64,000 nt of DNA from Sphingobium sp. EP60837 (GTDB lineage: Bacteria > Pseudomonadota > Alphaproteobacteria > Sphingomonadales > Sphingomonadaceae). The stretch lies in contig NZ_CP015986.1 in assembly GCF_001658005.1 (NCBI RefSeq), positions 930,001 through 994,000 of the forward strand, read 5' to 3'. Shown here piece after piece: positions 18,276 through 26,910 of this stretch. Each line of letters starts with the position of its first letter. Position 1 is the first letter of the stretch. Under the pieces are notes generated by a model that saw nothing but the letters and a program-made list of their open reading frames with translations, made no database searches and was not told the origin of the DNA. Position numbers and translations under genes: made by a program.

Positions 18276-18345
18276 GCCTGTTGCGCAGTACACCCGCACC
18301 AACTGCGCCCGGCCAGTAAGCCGCCCGTCAGAACATGCAGCCGCC

Positions 18346-18756
18346 TCAGGGCCTCACGACTTCTCCATCTTCCTTGGTGAACGTGTCGGGCACCCGATCC
18401 AGCAGCGTGAATACGATCTCGGACGGCCGGCATAGCTTCGTGCCCTTGGGGGTGACGACGATCGGGCGGTTCACCAGGATCGGATGCTCAACCATCGCCG
18501 AAAGAATTTCATCGTCTGACACCGTATCTGTCAGCAAACCAAGTTCGGCTGCGGGAGTGCCCTTTCCCCGCAGGACATCGCGTGGCGACGCGCCCATGTC
18601 CGAAAACAGCCGCTCAAGCAGGGCACGCGTCCAGCCCACCTTGGCATATTCCACTATCTCAGGGACATAAGCCGCTGCTTCGATCATCGCGAGTGCGTTG
18701 CGCGAAGTACCGCAGGCAGGATTGTGGTAGATGGTGATCGGAAAGGTATCAGACAT
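18346..18756 (-). CDS. arsC: Arsenate reductase (glutaredoxin type)
   Basis: A 136-residue ArsC with the classical motif YHNPACGTSRNAL, placing the catalytic cysteine at residue 15. It ends with HPILVNRPIVVTPKGTKLCRPSE, typical of E. coli/R773-type ArsC. It reduces arsenate to arsenite with glutathione/glutaredoxin. It is third in an arsR-aquaporin-arsC operon; its ATG lies 8 nt inside the aquaporin gene end. In such operons the arsenite produced leaves down its gradient through the aquaporin rather than a pump. Confidence 0.93.
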   Translation of the reverse strand: MSDTFPITIYHNPACGTSRNALAMIEAAAYVPEIVEYAKVGWTRALLERLFSDMGASPRDVLRGKGTPAAELGLLTDTVSDDEILSAMVEHPILVNRPIVVTPKGTKLCRPSEIVFTLLDRVPDTFTKEDGEVVRP

Positions 18757-19417
18757 GAGGCGGCTCCTCCAAGATGAGCCAGCCGAACACCAGAAGCGCG
18801 ACGACCGCGCCCGCAATCTGGCTGGCGATGAACAAGGGGACCGACGGTAGAGCGATCCCGGCAAAGCTGTCGGTGAGTGAGCGAGCCAGCGTCACGGCCG
18901 GATTGGCGAAGGAGGTCGATGCCGTGAACCAATAAGCGGCGGTGATATAAAGGCCAACGGCGGTAGGCGTGAACTCGGGCCGGGACCGCTGCGTCGTCAA
19001 TATCGTGCCGATCAGCCCGAAAGTGGCGATGGCCTCCGCAAGGCCCTGCCCCCAGCCGTCGCGCAGTTTGGTGGAGATTTGCCACAGCGGCTCGCCAAAC
19101 ATGACATGGGCGGCCCATACGCCGATCACCGCGCCATTGAATTGCGCCGCCACGTAGAACAGCGCCAAGCGCGGCGCGGTATCTCCCCGCAACAGGAAAG
19201 TCAGCGTCACCACGGGGTTGAAATGTGCGCCCGACAGCGGCGCAAACATGTGGATCAGGACGACGAGACCCGCACCTGTCGCGATCGTGTTGCCCAGCAA
19301 CGCGATCGCATCATTACCAGCGGCCAGCCGCTGTCCCATGATGCCGGAACCGACGACGACCGCCAGCAGCATCGCCGTTCCCAACGCCTCGGCGGCGATA
19401 TTTCGAGCAAAGCTCAT
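18749..19417 (-). CDS. aqpS: Aquaglyceroporin (AqpS-like) of the arsenic operon
   Basis: A 222-residue MIP-family channel with six predicted helices. The two half-helix motifs are SGAHFNPVV (NPV at 67-69, where NPA is usual) and FANPAVTLARS (NPA at 172-174, with the filter Arg at 179). In alphaproteobacteria such as Sinorhizobium, AqpS replaces ArsB and lets arsenite out. The position between arsR and arsC supports the same job here. The ATG at 19417 overlaps the arsR stop (ATGA) and the gene overlaps arsC by 8 nt; an ATG 15 nt upstream is possible. Confidence 0.9.
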   Translation of the reverse strand: MSFARNIAAEALGTAMLLAVVVGSGIMGQRLAAGNDAIALLGNTIATGAGLVVLIHMFAPLSGAHFNPVVTLTFLLRGDTAPRLALFYVAAQFNGAVIGVWAAHVMFGEPLWQISTKLRDGWGQGLAEAIATFGLIGTILTTQRSRPEFTPTAVGLYITAAYWFTASTSFANPAVTLARSLTDSFAGIALPSVPLFIASQIAGAVVALLVFGWLILEEPPHV

Positions 19418-19779
19418 CGGGGCGGGCAACATTGGGCGGCTTCGGCGATTTCCGCCAGTGGCGCGCATATCTCGGGCCGCCCTCCGCAACAGTCCGACAC
19501 GAGGAAGCTGAGAAGATCGCGCATCCCTTTAAAATCAGCAGAGTAGATCACCGACCGGCCTTCGCGGCGGGACTGGACCAGACCTGCATGTCCTAAAATG
19601 TTCAGATGGGTTGAGAGCGTGCTGGGCAACACCCCCACTTCGCGCGATATCTCTCCGGCGGCCACACCTTCCGCGCCTGCGCGCACCAGCAGGCGGAACA
19701 CAGCCAGCCTGTGGCCATGCGCCAGCGCCGAAAGCGCTTCGACCGCATCAGGCAACCCCACCTGTTCAGGCATGTTCAA
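19414..19779 (-). CDS. arsR: ArsR family arsenic-responsive repressor
   Basis: A 121-residue winged-helix repressor (HTH about 40-75, GEISREVGVLPSTLSTHLNIL). The C-terminus carries SDCCGGRPEIC (Cys97, Cys98, Cys105) and a further CC pair (117-118). This is reminiscent of the C-terminal three-cysteine arsenite site of Acidithiobacillus-type ArsR rather than the R773 site. A TTG at 19779 has AAGGA 8 nt upstream and is preferred over the ATG at 19773. A perfect inverted repeat lies 14 nt upstream of the start and is the likely operator. Confidence 0.92.
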   Translation of the reverse strand: MNMPEQVGLPDAVEALSALAHGHRLAVFRLLVRAGAEGVAAGEISREVGVLPSTLSTHLNILGHAGLVQSRREGRSVIYSADFKGMRDLLSFLVSDCCGGRPEICAPLAEIAEAAQCCPPR

Positions 19780-19792
19780 CGGCGAAATCCTT

Positions 19793-19828
19793 AGTTCGAT
19801 ATTTCGATCATATCCGAAATATCGAACT
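19793..19828 (-). promoter_or_regulatory. Probable ArsR operator (14-bp perfect inverted repeat)
   Basis: AGTTCGATATTTCG (19793-19806) and CGAAATATCGAACT (19815-19828) are perfect inverted repeats separated by 8 nt, immediately upstream of arsR. The arms contain ATTTCG/CGAAAT, AT-rich in GC-rich surroundings. The position and symmetry fit a site where an ArsR dimer represses its own operon. Confidence 0.85.
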
Positions 19829-19903
19829 ATTCGATGCGTGGCAATGGCCGCTTTGGATCAAGATGGAATGGACTCTGCGCTCGCTCACGCAGCGCCCCCA
19901 CGC

Positions 19904-20323
19904 TCAATCAACAGGAATGAAGCGAAGCGTCCCTACGCGCCGCACCACGCCACTGTCCGTTGGATGGTTGATCCCATCCATCACCGGCACTTCCGAAAAG
20001 TCGAACGGGCTCACGCCATCGAGGCAGGCGACGTTCACCCCATATTCGCCGGGGTTCGACCGTCGCTGGTGGTGCGTGTAGATGCCGCATCGGGAGCAGA
20101 AGAAGTGCTGCGCCGATCCTGTATTGAACCGATAGCTCGTCAGAACATCCTCGCCGCGAACGATATCGAGCCCGCCGACCTTAGCCGAAACAGCGATCGC
20201 GCCCCGCATCCGGCAGTAGGAACAGGTACACCGGCGTGCGCTGTTGAGGCCATCGCTCAACTCGACTTCGAACCGCACCGCGCCGCAATGGCACTGGCCG
20301 CCCTGTCTGTGCGCATCAGCCAT
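19904..20323 (-). CDS. GFA family (glutathione-dependent formaldehyde-activating enzyme-like) zinc protein
   Basis: A 139-residue protein with the Mss4-like fold. Zinc-binding cysteines are in GGQCHCGAVRFE, CTCSYCRMRGA and FFCSRCGIYTHHQRR. The name comes from Paracoccus Gfa, proposed to aid glutathione-formaldehyde adduct formation; most homologues are uncharacterised. The ATG at 20323 has AGGGG 7 nt upstream. It lies between the sdh operon and the ars operon on the same strand, but the sdh terminator precedes it and the ars operator follows. Confidence 0.88.
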   Translation of the reverse strand: MADAHRQGGQCHCGAVRFEVELSDGLNSARRCTCSYCRMRGAIAVSAKVGGLDIVRGEDVLTSYRFNTGSAQHFFCSRCGIYTHHQRRSNPGEYGVNVACLDGVSPFDFSEVPVMDGINHPTDSGVVRRVGTLRFIPVD

Positions 20324-20391
20324 TCTATGACCCCTCACCTGCCTCACGCTATTTTATTCCCCTCGCCGGGGACCGCGCAAGACCGTTCCGC

Positions 20392-20424
20392 CAAACAAAA
20401 GGGCGAGCCTCGCAGCCCGCCCTT
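20392..20424 (-). terminator. Intrinsic terminator after sdhA
   Basis: On the minus strand AAGGGCGGGC and GCTCGCCCTT form a 10-bp stem with one G-T pair and a 6-nt loop, followed by TTTTGTTTG. It ends the sdhCDA transcript. Confidence 0.85.
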
Positions 20425-20448
20425 CATCATTTTACCTGGCGCAGCGTC

Positions 20449-22251
20449 TTAATAGACGCGCGCCTTGGGCTTGATATATTCCGCCTCGTCCGTGAGCGTA
20501 TAGTCGTGCACCGGGCGGTAATCGAGCGACACCTTGCCGCCCTTGCCGCCCCAGCCTTCGAACCAGCTGACGGTGTGCTTCATCCAATTGTCGTCGTCGC
20601 GGTTCGGGAAATCCTCATGCGCATGCGCGCCGCGGCTTTCCTTGCGGTTTTCCGCGCTGACCATGGTGCAGACCGCCTGGGACATCAGGTTGTCCAGCTC
20701 CAGCGTCTCGATAAGGTCGGTGTTCCAGATCAGCGAGCGGTCGGACACGCCGACATCCTGCATGCTGGCATTGACCTGCGCCATCTTGGTGACGCCCTCG
20801 CCCAGCAGCGCGCTGTCGCGGAACACAGCGGCATGCTTCTGCATAGTATGCTGCATTTCCAGACGGATCTTCGCCGTCGGCGAACCGCCCTTGGCGTTGC
20901 GATAATGGTCGAGGCGGCTAAGCGCCAGATCGGCCGCATCCTTGGGCAGCGGACGATGCGAGCCGTTGGGCTTGATCGTTTCCTTAAGGTGCAGGCCGGT
21001 CGCACGGCCGAACACGACAAGGTCGATCAGCGAGTTGGAGCCCAGGCGGTTCGCGCCATGCACCGACACGCAGGCCGCTTCGCCGACCGCATAGAGGCCC
21101 GGCACCACGACTTCGGGATCGTCGCCGACCTTCGTCACCACCTGGCCATGATAGTTACAGGGGATGCCGCCCATATTATAGTGAACGGTCGGCGTCACCG
21201 GCAGCGGCTGACGGGTCAGATCGACGCCCGCGAAAATCTTGCCGCTCTCGGTGATGCCCGGCAAACGCTCGGCCAGCACCTTGGGATCGATATGATCGAG
21301 GTGCAGGAAGATGTGGTCCTTGTTCGGACCCACGCCACGCCCTTCGCGCATTTCCATCGCCATCGAGCGCGACACGACGTCACGCGACGCTAGATCCTTC
21401 GCCGAGGGGGCATAGCGCTCCATGAAGCGCTCGCCTTCGGAGTTGGTGAGGTAGCCGCCCTCGCCGCGCGCGCCTTCGGTGATCAGCACGCCCGCGCCGT
21501 AGATGCCGGTCGGGTGGAACTGCACGAACTCCAGGTCCTGGAGCGGCAGGCCCGCGCGCAGCACCATGCCGCCGCCGTCGCCGGTGCAGCTATGCGCCGA
21601 GGTGGCGGAGAAATAGGCACGGCCATAGCCGCCGGTCGCCAGCACCACGGCCTTCGAACGGAAGCGGTGGATCGATCCATCTTCCATGCAGATGGCGATG
21701 ACGCCGCGGCACTCACCATTTTCCATGATGAGGTCGATCGCGAAATATTCGATGTAGAAGTCCGCGTCATACTTCAGGCTCTGCTGATACAGAGCATGCA
21801 GCATCGCGTGGCCCGTACGGTCGGCGGCGGCGCAGGTGCGCTGCACCGGCGGGCCTGCGCCCATATTCTGCATGTGGCCGCCGAAGGGACGCTGGTAGAT
21901 GGTGCCGTTCTCGTTGCGGCTGAACGGCACGCCCGCATGTTCCAGCTCGATGACGGCTGCGGGCGCTTCACGCACCATATATTCGATCGCGTCCTGGTCG
22001 CCCAGCCAGTCCGACCCCTTCACGGTGTCGTACATGTGCCAGGTCCAGTGGTCCGGCGAATTGTTGCCCAGCGAAGCCGCGATGCCGCCCTGCGCGGCGA
22101 CCGTGTGGCTGCGGGTCGGGAACAGCTTGGTGATGCAGGCGGTCTTCAGGCCCGCTTCGGCGCTGCCCATGGTCGCGCGCAGGCCCGAACCGCCCGCGCC
22201 CACCACGACCGTGTCATAGGTATGATCGATGATCTTGTAGGCTTCGCTCAT
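20449..22251 (-). CDS. sdhA: Succinate dehydrogenase flavoprotein subunit
   Basis: A 600-residue subunit of complex II that oxidises succinate to fumarate. The FAD Rossmann motif [13 protein letters not shown] and the covalent-flavin histidine (His49, in [11 protein letters not shown]) are present. So are the substrate-site stretches [25 protein letters not shown] and [11 protein letters not shown]. It is third in the sdhC-sdhD-sdhA operon, with a TAATG overlap to sdhD. sdhB is not downstream; a terminator follows instead. Confidence 0.97.
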   Translation of the reverse strand: MSEAYKIIDHTYDTVVVGAGGSGLRATMGSAEAGLKTACITKLFPTRSHTVAAQGGIAASLGNNSPDHWTWHMYDTVKGSDWLGDQDAIEYMVREAPAAVIELEHAGVPFSRNENGTIYQRPFGGHMQNMGAGPPVQRTCAAADRTGHAMLHALYQQSLKYDADFYIEYFAIDLIMENGECRGVIAICMEDGSIHRFRSKAVVLATGGYGRAYFSATSAHSCTGDGGGMVLRAGLPLQDLEFVQFHPTGIYGAGVLITEGARGEGGYLTNSEGERFMERYAPSAKDLASRDVVSRSMAMEMREGRGVGPNKDHIFLHLDHIDPKVLAERLPGITESGKIFAGVDLTRQPLPVTPTVHYNMGGIPCNYHGQVVTKVGDDPEVVVPGLYAVGEAACVSVHGANRLGSNSLIDLVVFGRATGLHLKETIKPNGSHRPLPKDAADLALSRLDHYRNAKGGSPTAKIRLEMQHTMQKHAAVFRDSALLGEGVTKMAQVNASMQDVGVSDRSLIWNTDLIETLELDNLMSQAVCTMVSAENRKESRGAHAHEDFPNRDDDNWMKHTVSWFEGWGGKGGKVSLDYRPVHDYTLTDEAEYIKPKARVY

Positions 22252-22640
22252 TACTTGACGATCCCCGTGAAGGCGATCTTGGCGATCGCGAAGATACCAG
22301 CGGCGGCGCCAGCGATGGTGTAGAAGTTCAGCAGCAGGATGCAGAAGAAGTTCAGCCCCTTGTCGTGAACATAATCCTCCAGCATCACCTGCATGCCCAG
22401 ACGCAGATGGTAAAAGACGCTGACCAGCATCAGCATCAACGGCACGGCCACCAGCGGATTGGCGATCCAGTTGCGGACGCTCTCATAATCCAGCCCCGGC
22501 AGGCTCACCAGGCTGAAGATCAGCCACAGCACCAGCAGCAGATTGCCAACGGCGGTATAGCGCTGCGCCAGCCAGTGATGCGCACCATGGCGCGCCGATC
22601 CAAGGCCACGGACGCGGCCGATTCCGGTTCCCGTTCCCAT
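22251..22640 (-). CDS. sdhD: Succinate dehydrogenase membrane anchor subunit SdhD
   Basis: A 129-residue hydrophobic anchor with three predicted helices and the conserved segment [21 protein letters not shown], containing the heme/quinone-site His and the DY pair. It anchors SdhAB and helps bind ubiquinone. The ATG at 22640 overlaps the sdhC stop (ATGA); its stop overlaps the sdhA ATG (TAATG). Confidence 0.93.
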   Translation of the reverse strand: MGTGTGIGRVRGLGSARHGAHHWLAQRYTAVGNLLLVLWLIFSLVSLPGLDYESVRNWIANPLVAVPLMLMLVSVFYHLRLGMQVMLEDYVHDKGLNFFCILLLNFYTIAGAAAGIFAIAKIAFTGIVK

Positions 22641-23035
22641 CAGATTTTCCCCGAAAAGATGGTGGCCCACAGCGCCACGGTCGCAAGGATCGACAGGACC
22701 GGGATCACCAGCGACCAGGTCTTGTTCGTGTTCAACTCATAACCCGCGCCCATGTCGAGCACGAAGTGGCGCAGGCCCGACATCATATGCTGGAAGAAGA
22801 ACCAGCTGATGCCGATCATCACCAGATAGCCGAAGGGCGAAGTCGCGCATTTGACGAAGGTCGCATAGGCGTCCGGACCCATGGCGATCGCCATCAGCCA
22901 CCAAACCACGCCCAGAATTCCAACGGTGGCAAGACCGTTGCCGGTCACCCGGTGCAGGATGGAGATCGCCATCGCTGGCCCCCATTTCCAGATCGTCAAA
23001 TGCGGCGAGAGCGGCCGGCTCGTGGTTCGCGCCAT
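22640..23035 (-). CDS. sdhC: Succinate dehydrogenase cytochrome b556 subunit SdhC
   Basis: A 131-residue anchor with three membrane helices. Family signatures are RPLSPHLTIWKWGPAMAISI with SILHRVTGNGL (quinone-site Ser and Arg), and HMMSGLRHFVLDMG carrying the heme-ligand His. It is the first gene of sdhCDA, so the promoter should be in the 159-base gap up to the divergent chemoreceptor gene. Confidence 0.95.
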   Translation of the reverse strand: MARTTSRPLSPHLTIWKWGPAMAISILHRVTGNGLATVGILGVVWWLMAIAMGPDAYATFVKCATSPFGYLVMIGISWFFFQHMMSGLRHFVLDMGAGYELNTNKTWSLVIPVLSILATVALWATIFSGKI

Positions 23036-23194
23036 ATCTACCTACGTCCCTGATGCTTGTCCCTGATTCCCGTCCCCTTAGGAGCGAACGGTCAAGAGGG
23101 CAAGCCGCCCGCTCCCCGCGCCCGATCGATCGCGGCTAAGAACTGATTAACCAGATCGCGCTATCACCCGGCGGACAAACAAGAGAATTGAGGT

Positions 23195-24535
23195 TTGCCG
23201 CTTATGACGTCCGTCGCCGCATCGAAGAGCGCAATGATCGCCAGTATGGCGGAGATCGATCCCACCGGTGAATTGGCCGCGGGGCTTCGGGAAATCCGCG
23301 ACCTGATCGGCGACGGCGCGTCTGCCGCCGCCCGCACTTTCTTCGACAGCTATATGGAACAGTCGCATCTGCGCAGTACCCTGGCCGCCTCGACGATCGC
23401 GAAGATCGAGACGGAGGCCCATGAATATGTGCGGCAGAAGCTGAGCTTTTACGAAGCGGGCAGCTGGGCGGGCTCCTGCATCGCCTGCGTCCGGCTGGCG
23501 CGCAAGCGCAACCTGCCGCTGGGCGTGGTGCTGACCGCCGTGTCCGAAGCCAACAAGCAGATTAACAGCATGATCTGGCAAAAGGCCGCCGATGATACGA
23601 CGCGCCAGCGCCTCGTGAATGTCATCACGATGGTCAGCATGGTCGATGCCAGCATGATGACCAACGCTTTCGCGGGCGATGAAGCAGAGGCGCAGCGCGA
23701 TGAGCGCCAGCGGATCAGCACGCTGTTCGAACAGCGCATCATGGGGGAAATCGACGGCGCCTCGCAGCTCGGCGAATCGCTCCGGGAACAGGCGAAGGAC
23801 GCCTCCGCCGCCACGCGCGGCATGTTGGGCAAGGCGTCGGAAGTCGCCGCCGCCGCCGAACAGTCGGCCATCGCCATGCGCGAAGCCGCCCGCACCTCCG
23901 CCGGCCTCATCCGCGCGATTGAGGATGCCCGCACCGAAGTCGAAAGCGCCGCCGATGTGGCGCAGCGCGCCGCCCGCCAGTCGGGCGACGCGGTCACCAT
24001 GTCCGCCACCCTGTCGGAACATGCCAAATCGATCGAATCGATCCTCGGCCTCATCCGCGACATTGCGGGCCAGACCAACCTGCTCGCCCTCAACGCCACG
24101 ATCGAAGCCGCCCGCGCGGGCGACGCAGGCCGGGGCTTTGCCGTCGTCGCGCAGGAGGTAAAGAGCCTCGCGAACCAGACCGCCCGCGCCACCGACGAGA
24201 TCGCGGGCAAGATCGCCGATATCCAGGCATCCACACGCCAGTCGGTCGAAACCAACGAACGCATCCGCGACACGGTCGGCGAAGTGCAATCCAGCGCCGA
24301 CCGCATCCGCCACGCCATGGATGCCCAGGCGCAAACCGTCACCATGATCACCGCCGCCGTCGATGAAACCGCGCTCGCCGCCGATTCGATGTCGGGCACC
24401 ATTTCCGCGATCCGCCAGGATACGGAAGTCGTCGCCTCCGAAATCGACCAGCTCGAACGCGGCTTCATGAGCGTCGAAGGCAAACTCGCCAGCCTCCGCG
24501 CCGCCTCCTCCGACTTCGGCCGCCAGGTGGCCTGA
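23195..24535 (+). CDS. Soluble methyl-accepting chemotaxis protein with globin-like N-terminal domain
   Basis: A 446-residue chemoreceptor without a membrane segment, so cytoplasmic. The C-terminal half is an MCP signalling coiled coil with the conserved hairpin tip ([20 protein letters not shown], about residue 289 onward, then [19 protein letters not shown]). The N-terminal 160 residues are all-helical. The segment [19 protein letters not shown] resembles the globin-coupled sensor helix (IGrvHvriGLpp), but the position of the heme-binding His seems to be Ala. It may therefore sense something other than oxygen, or be a heme-less relic. No che genes are adjacent. Confidence 0.85.
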   Translation: MPLMTSVAASKSAMIASMAEIDPTGELAAGLREIRDLIGDGASAAARTFFDSYMEQSHLRSTLAASTIAKIETEAHEYVRQKLSFYEAGSWAGSCIACVRLARKRNLPLGVVLTAVSEANKQINSMIWQKAADDTTRQRLVNVITMVSMVDASMMTNAFAGDEAEAQRDERQRISTLFEQRIMGEIDGASQLGESLREQAKDASAATRGMLGKASEVAAAAEQSAIAMREAARTSAGLIRAIEDARTEVESAADVAQRAARQSGDAVTMSATLSEHAKSIESILGLIRDIAGQTNLLALNATIEAARAGDAGRGFAVVAQEVKSLANQTARATDEIAGKIADIQASTRQSVETNERIRDTVGEVQSSADRIRHAMDAQAQTVTMITAAVDETALAADSMSGTISAIRQDTEVVASEIDQLERGFMSVEGKLASLRAASSDFGRQVA

Positions 24536-24566
24536 GAGCGACCGGGCCAAAGCCGCCGTTCAATCA

Positions 24567-24588
24567 CCCCTCCCTTTCAAGGGAGGGG
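24567..24588. repeat. Extragenic palindrome, family C
   Basis: CCCCTCCCTTT and AAGGGAGGGG form a hairpin with a minimal loop, 31 bases after the chemoreceptor stop. It is followed by ACGGAGGTGGGTCG. It may act as a terminator although it has no T-run. Confidence 0.65.
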
Positions 24589-24742
24589 ACGGAGGTGGGT
24601 CGCCGGGTAAGCGGCGCTTGTTCTTCAGCCCCACAGAAACACGCTTCCCCCGCCCGTACCCGCCCCAAATCGCGCCAGACGTCACACGGCCGGACAACGC
24701 ACCCGCTTCCCCTCCCCCCATCAAAGTTCTAAAGGCCGCGCC

Positions 24743-25741
24743 ATGACCGACGCTGCCTCTCCCACCGCCCAAAGCTGGAAAGTCACCCTGCCCTGCACCC
24801 GCGCGGAGGCGGAGGCGATCGACGGTGACATCGCGGCCTTCGCGCTCATGGACAAACCGCCGGTCCTGATGACCAGCGAAGCCGCGCCCGATGATGAAAA
24901 TGCCTGGCGCCTCGACGCCTATTTCGAAGGCGAGCCAAGCCCCGCCGCCATCAAGCTCATCCGCACTCTGGTCCCCAGCGCCGCCGGCGCCAAACCGCAG
25001 ATCGAAAAGCTTCCCGACGAAGATTGGGTGACGCTGAGCCAGCAGGGCCTCGAACCCGTCACCGCAGGCCGCTTCCACGTCCGCAACCTCGCCACCGATC
25101 CCGAACAGCCCGGCCATGTCAATTTCCTGATCGAGGCGAGCCGCGCCTTCGGCACCGGCCAGCATGAAACCACCGCAGGCTGCCTCCTGATGCTCGACCG
25201 CATGCGCCGGATCGGCATGCGCTTCGGCAATGTCGCGGACATCGGAACCGGCACCGGCTTGCTCGCCTTCGCCGCCTTGCATCTCTGGCCTCGCGCCTAT
25301 GCGACCGCGTCGGATATCGATCCCGTCGCTGTCCAGATCAGCGCAGAAAATGCCGCCGCCAACCGCATGACCGTGGGCAAGGGCTTGGGACAGCTGGCCC
25401 TCTACACCGCCGCTGGCGTCGATCATCCCGCCATTGCCACCCGCGCGCCTTACGACCTTTTGATCGCCAACATCCTGGCAGGCCCGCTGATCGAACTCGC
25501 CCCCTCGCTCTGCGCGATGGTGGAGGAAGGCGGCACCATCCTGCTCGCAGGGCTGCTGAACGAACAGGCCGACGCCGTCCTCGCCGCCTACCGCTCCCAA
25601 GGCATGCGCCTCGCCGAACGCACCGACCGCGGCGACTGGCCCACCCTGCGCCTACGCAAACGCCCCCGCATCGGCTGGAAACGCCCAAAACGCATCGACC
25701 GCCAAGCCCGAGGCGAAGCGCCGGGATTCGGGAGTTTGTAA
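24743..25741 (+). CDS. prmA: Ribosomal protein L11 methyltransferase
   Basis: A 332-residue SAM-dependent methyltransferase that trimethylates L11. Conserved parts are the N-terminal substrate domain, EASRAFGTGQHETTAGCLLM (about 131-150), the SAM motif VADIGTGTGLLAFAAL and the catalytic-site-like LLIANILAGPLIELAP. A basic C-terminal tail (KRPRIGWKRPKRIDRQ) extends beyond the E. coli enzyme. The ATG at 24743 gives the expected N-terminus. Confidence 0.94.
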   Translation: MTDAASPTAQSWKVTLPCTRAEAEAIDGDIAAFALMDKPPVLMTSEAAPDDENAWRLDAYFEGEPSPAAIKLIRTLVPSAAGAKPQIEKLPDEDWVTLSQQGLEPVTAGRFHVRNLATDPEQPGHVNFLIEASRAFGTGQHETTAGCLLMLDRMRRIGMRFGNVADIGTGTGLLAFAALHLWPRAYATASDIDPVAVQISAENAAANRMTVGKGLGQLALYTAAGVDHPAIATRAPYDLLIANILAGPLIELAPSLCAMVEEGGTILLAGLLNEQADAVLAAYRSQGMRLAERTDRGDWPTLRLRKRPRIGWKRPKRIDRQARGEAPGFGSL

Positions 25742-25898
25742 GCTCGTCTGTTTTTAGCAACGCCGATAAGCGGCCCCGGCCAGCTGCCGAATGCTCCTAG
25801 CCACCTCAGCCTTGCTCCGGGCTATGGGGAACAATCAATATCCCGATTCAGGGAGCCGGCTGAGTTGAAGGCAGCCGAATGTCTCTGCGCACGATCCC

Positions 25899-25928
25899 CG
25901 TTTCGTCCTGAGCTTGTCGAAGGACATT
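25899..25928. repeat. Palindromic repeat family A, single unit (R3)
   Basis: CGTTTCGTCCTGAGCTTGTC followed by GAAGGACATT matches the family unit closely, with GTCCT/AGGAC as inverted arms around GAGCTTGTCGA. Confidence 0.7.
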
Positions 25929-26020
25929 AGCGCCCTTCCCATTGCGTATACGCTTCCAGAGCCGCAGCGCGAGGGGGCCAGGGCCGTCTCCTCCCAACCA
26001 ATGACAGTCGCCAGTTCTTC

Positions 26021-26050
26021 GTCACCCCGGACCTGATCCGGGGTCCCTTT
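26021..26050. repeat. Extragenic palindrome, family B (CCCCGGA..TCCGGGG type)
   Basis: GTCACCCCGGACCTGATCCG followed by GGGTCCCTTT is nearly identical to the copy at 907-930. Confidence 0.7.
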
Positions 26051-26143
26051 CTCCCTCTCTCGGGCGTTCAGCCCTCCAAACACTTGCCACAACCCTCCAG
26101 CCCCTTACTCTCGCTTCAGCAATCACCACTTAGCGAGGCCGTC

Positions 26144-26863
26144 ATGCCCATCACCCGCCGCGTCACGACCCATGAAGGCCCCGGTGGCACGTTCGAAAGC
26201 CTCGCCGTTTTGGACGCCTCCGCCCAAGCACCCTGTCCCGGCATCCTCCTCTTCCCCAATGTGCTAGGAACGAAGGAAGCCGACTTCGCCTATGCCGAAA
26301 AGATCGCCACCCTCGGCTACACCGTCCTCGTCGCGGACATCTACGGGCAGGGCAAGCGCACTACCCGCGAAGATCCCGACATGGGCTGCTACATGGCCGA
26401 ACTGAACGCCGACCGCGCATTGCTGCGCGACAGGGTCAACAGCGCGCATGCCGTACTCAAAGCGCTGAAAGAAGCGGATGAAAGCCGCACGGCAGCGATC
26501 GGCTTCTGCTTCGGCGGCAAATGCGTGCTCGATCTCGCCCGCAGCGGCGCGGATATTGCGGGCGGCGTCGCCTTCCACGGCGTCTATGACGCCCCGCCCT
26601 TCGCCAATGCCGCCATCACCGCCAAGCTGCTGATCTGCCACGGTTGGGATGACCCCATCGCGCCACCTGAAGCCACCGTGGCCCTGGCCACCGAACTGAC
26701 GCAAGCAGGCTGCGATTGGCAGATCCACGCCTATGGCCATACGGGCCACGCCTTCACCGATCATGCGGTCAACATGCCCGACAAGGGTCTCGCCTACAGC
26801 GCCGACGCCGACCAGCGCAGCTTCCGCTCGATGAAGGACTTCCTAGGCGACCTGCTCGGCTAA
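26144..26863 (+). CDS. Dienelactone hydrolase family protein
   Basis: A 239-residue alpha/beta hydrolase of the DLH family. The nucleophile is Cys122 in AIGFCFGGKC, with the Asp in HGWDDPIAPP and the His in GHTGHAFTDHA completing a Cys-Asp-His triad. True dienelactone hydrolases open lactones in chloroaromatic breakdown; most genomic homologues, like this lone one, have unknown substrates. The ATG at 26144 gives MPITRRVTTHEGPGG; an upstream in-frame ATG would add 20 residues that do not fit. Confidence 0.85.
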   Translation: MPITRRVTTHEGPGGTFESLAVLDASAQAPCPGILLFPNVLGTKEADFAYAEKIATLGYTVLVADIYGQGKRTTREDPDMGCYMAELNADRALLRDRVNSAHAVLKALKEADESRTAAIGFCFGGKCVLDLARSGADIAGGVAFHGVYDAPPFANAAITAKLLICHGWDDPIAPPEATVALATELTQAGCDWQIHAYGHTGHAFTDHAVNMPDKGLAYSADADQRSFRSMKDFLGDLLG

Positions 26864-26871
26864 CCCCACCT

Positions 26872-26898
26872 CGTCATCCCAGCGTTGGCTGGATGACC
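26872..26898. repeat. Extragenic palindrome, family B (CATCCCAGCG type)
   Basis: GTCATCCCAGCGTTGGCTGG followed by ATGAC is a short palindrome in the 47-base gap between the convergent hydrolase and M14 peptidase genes. Confidence 0.65.
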
Positions 26899-26910
26899 GG
26901 CGTTTAATCC

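Larger units (their letters stand above)
25742..26143. other. 402-base intergenic region with repeats, no gene recognised
   Basis: Between prmA and the dienelactone hydrolase gene, both plus strand. It contains one family A repeat (25899-25928) and one family B palindrome (26021-26050). The remainder shows no convincing reading frame, tRNA fold or riboswitch. Confidence 0.65.

Noticed and set aside
23147..24550. Long open frame antisense to the chemoreceptor gene
   Set aside because: It mirrors the MCP codons in GC-rich DNA and has no recognisable domain; the plus strand encodes a clear chemoreceptor.
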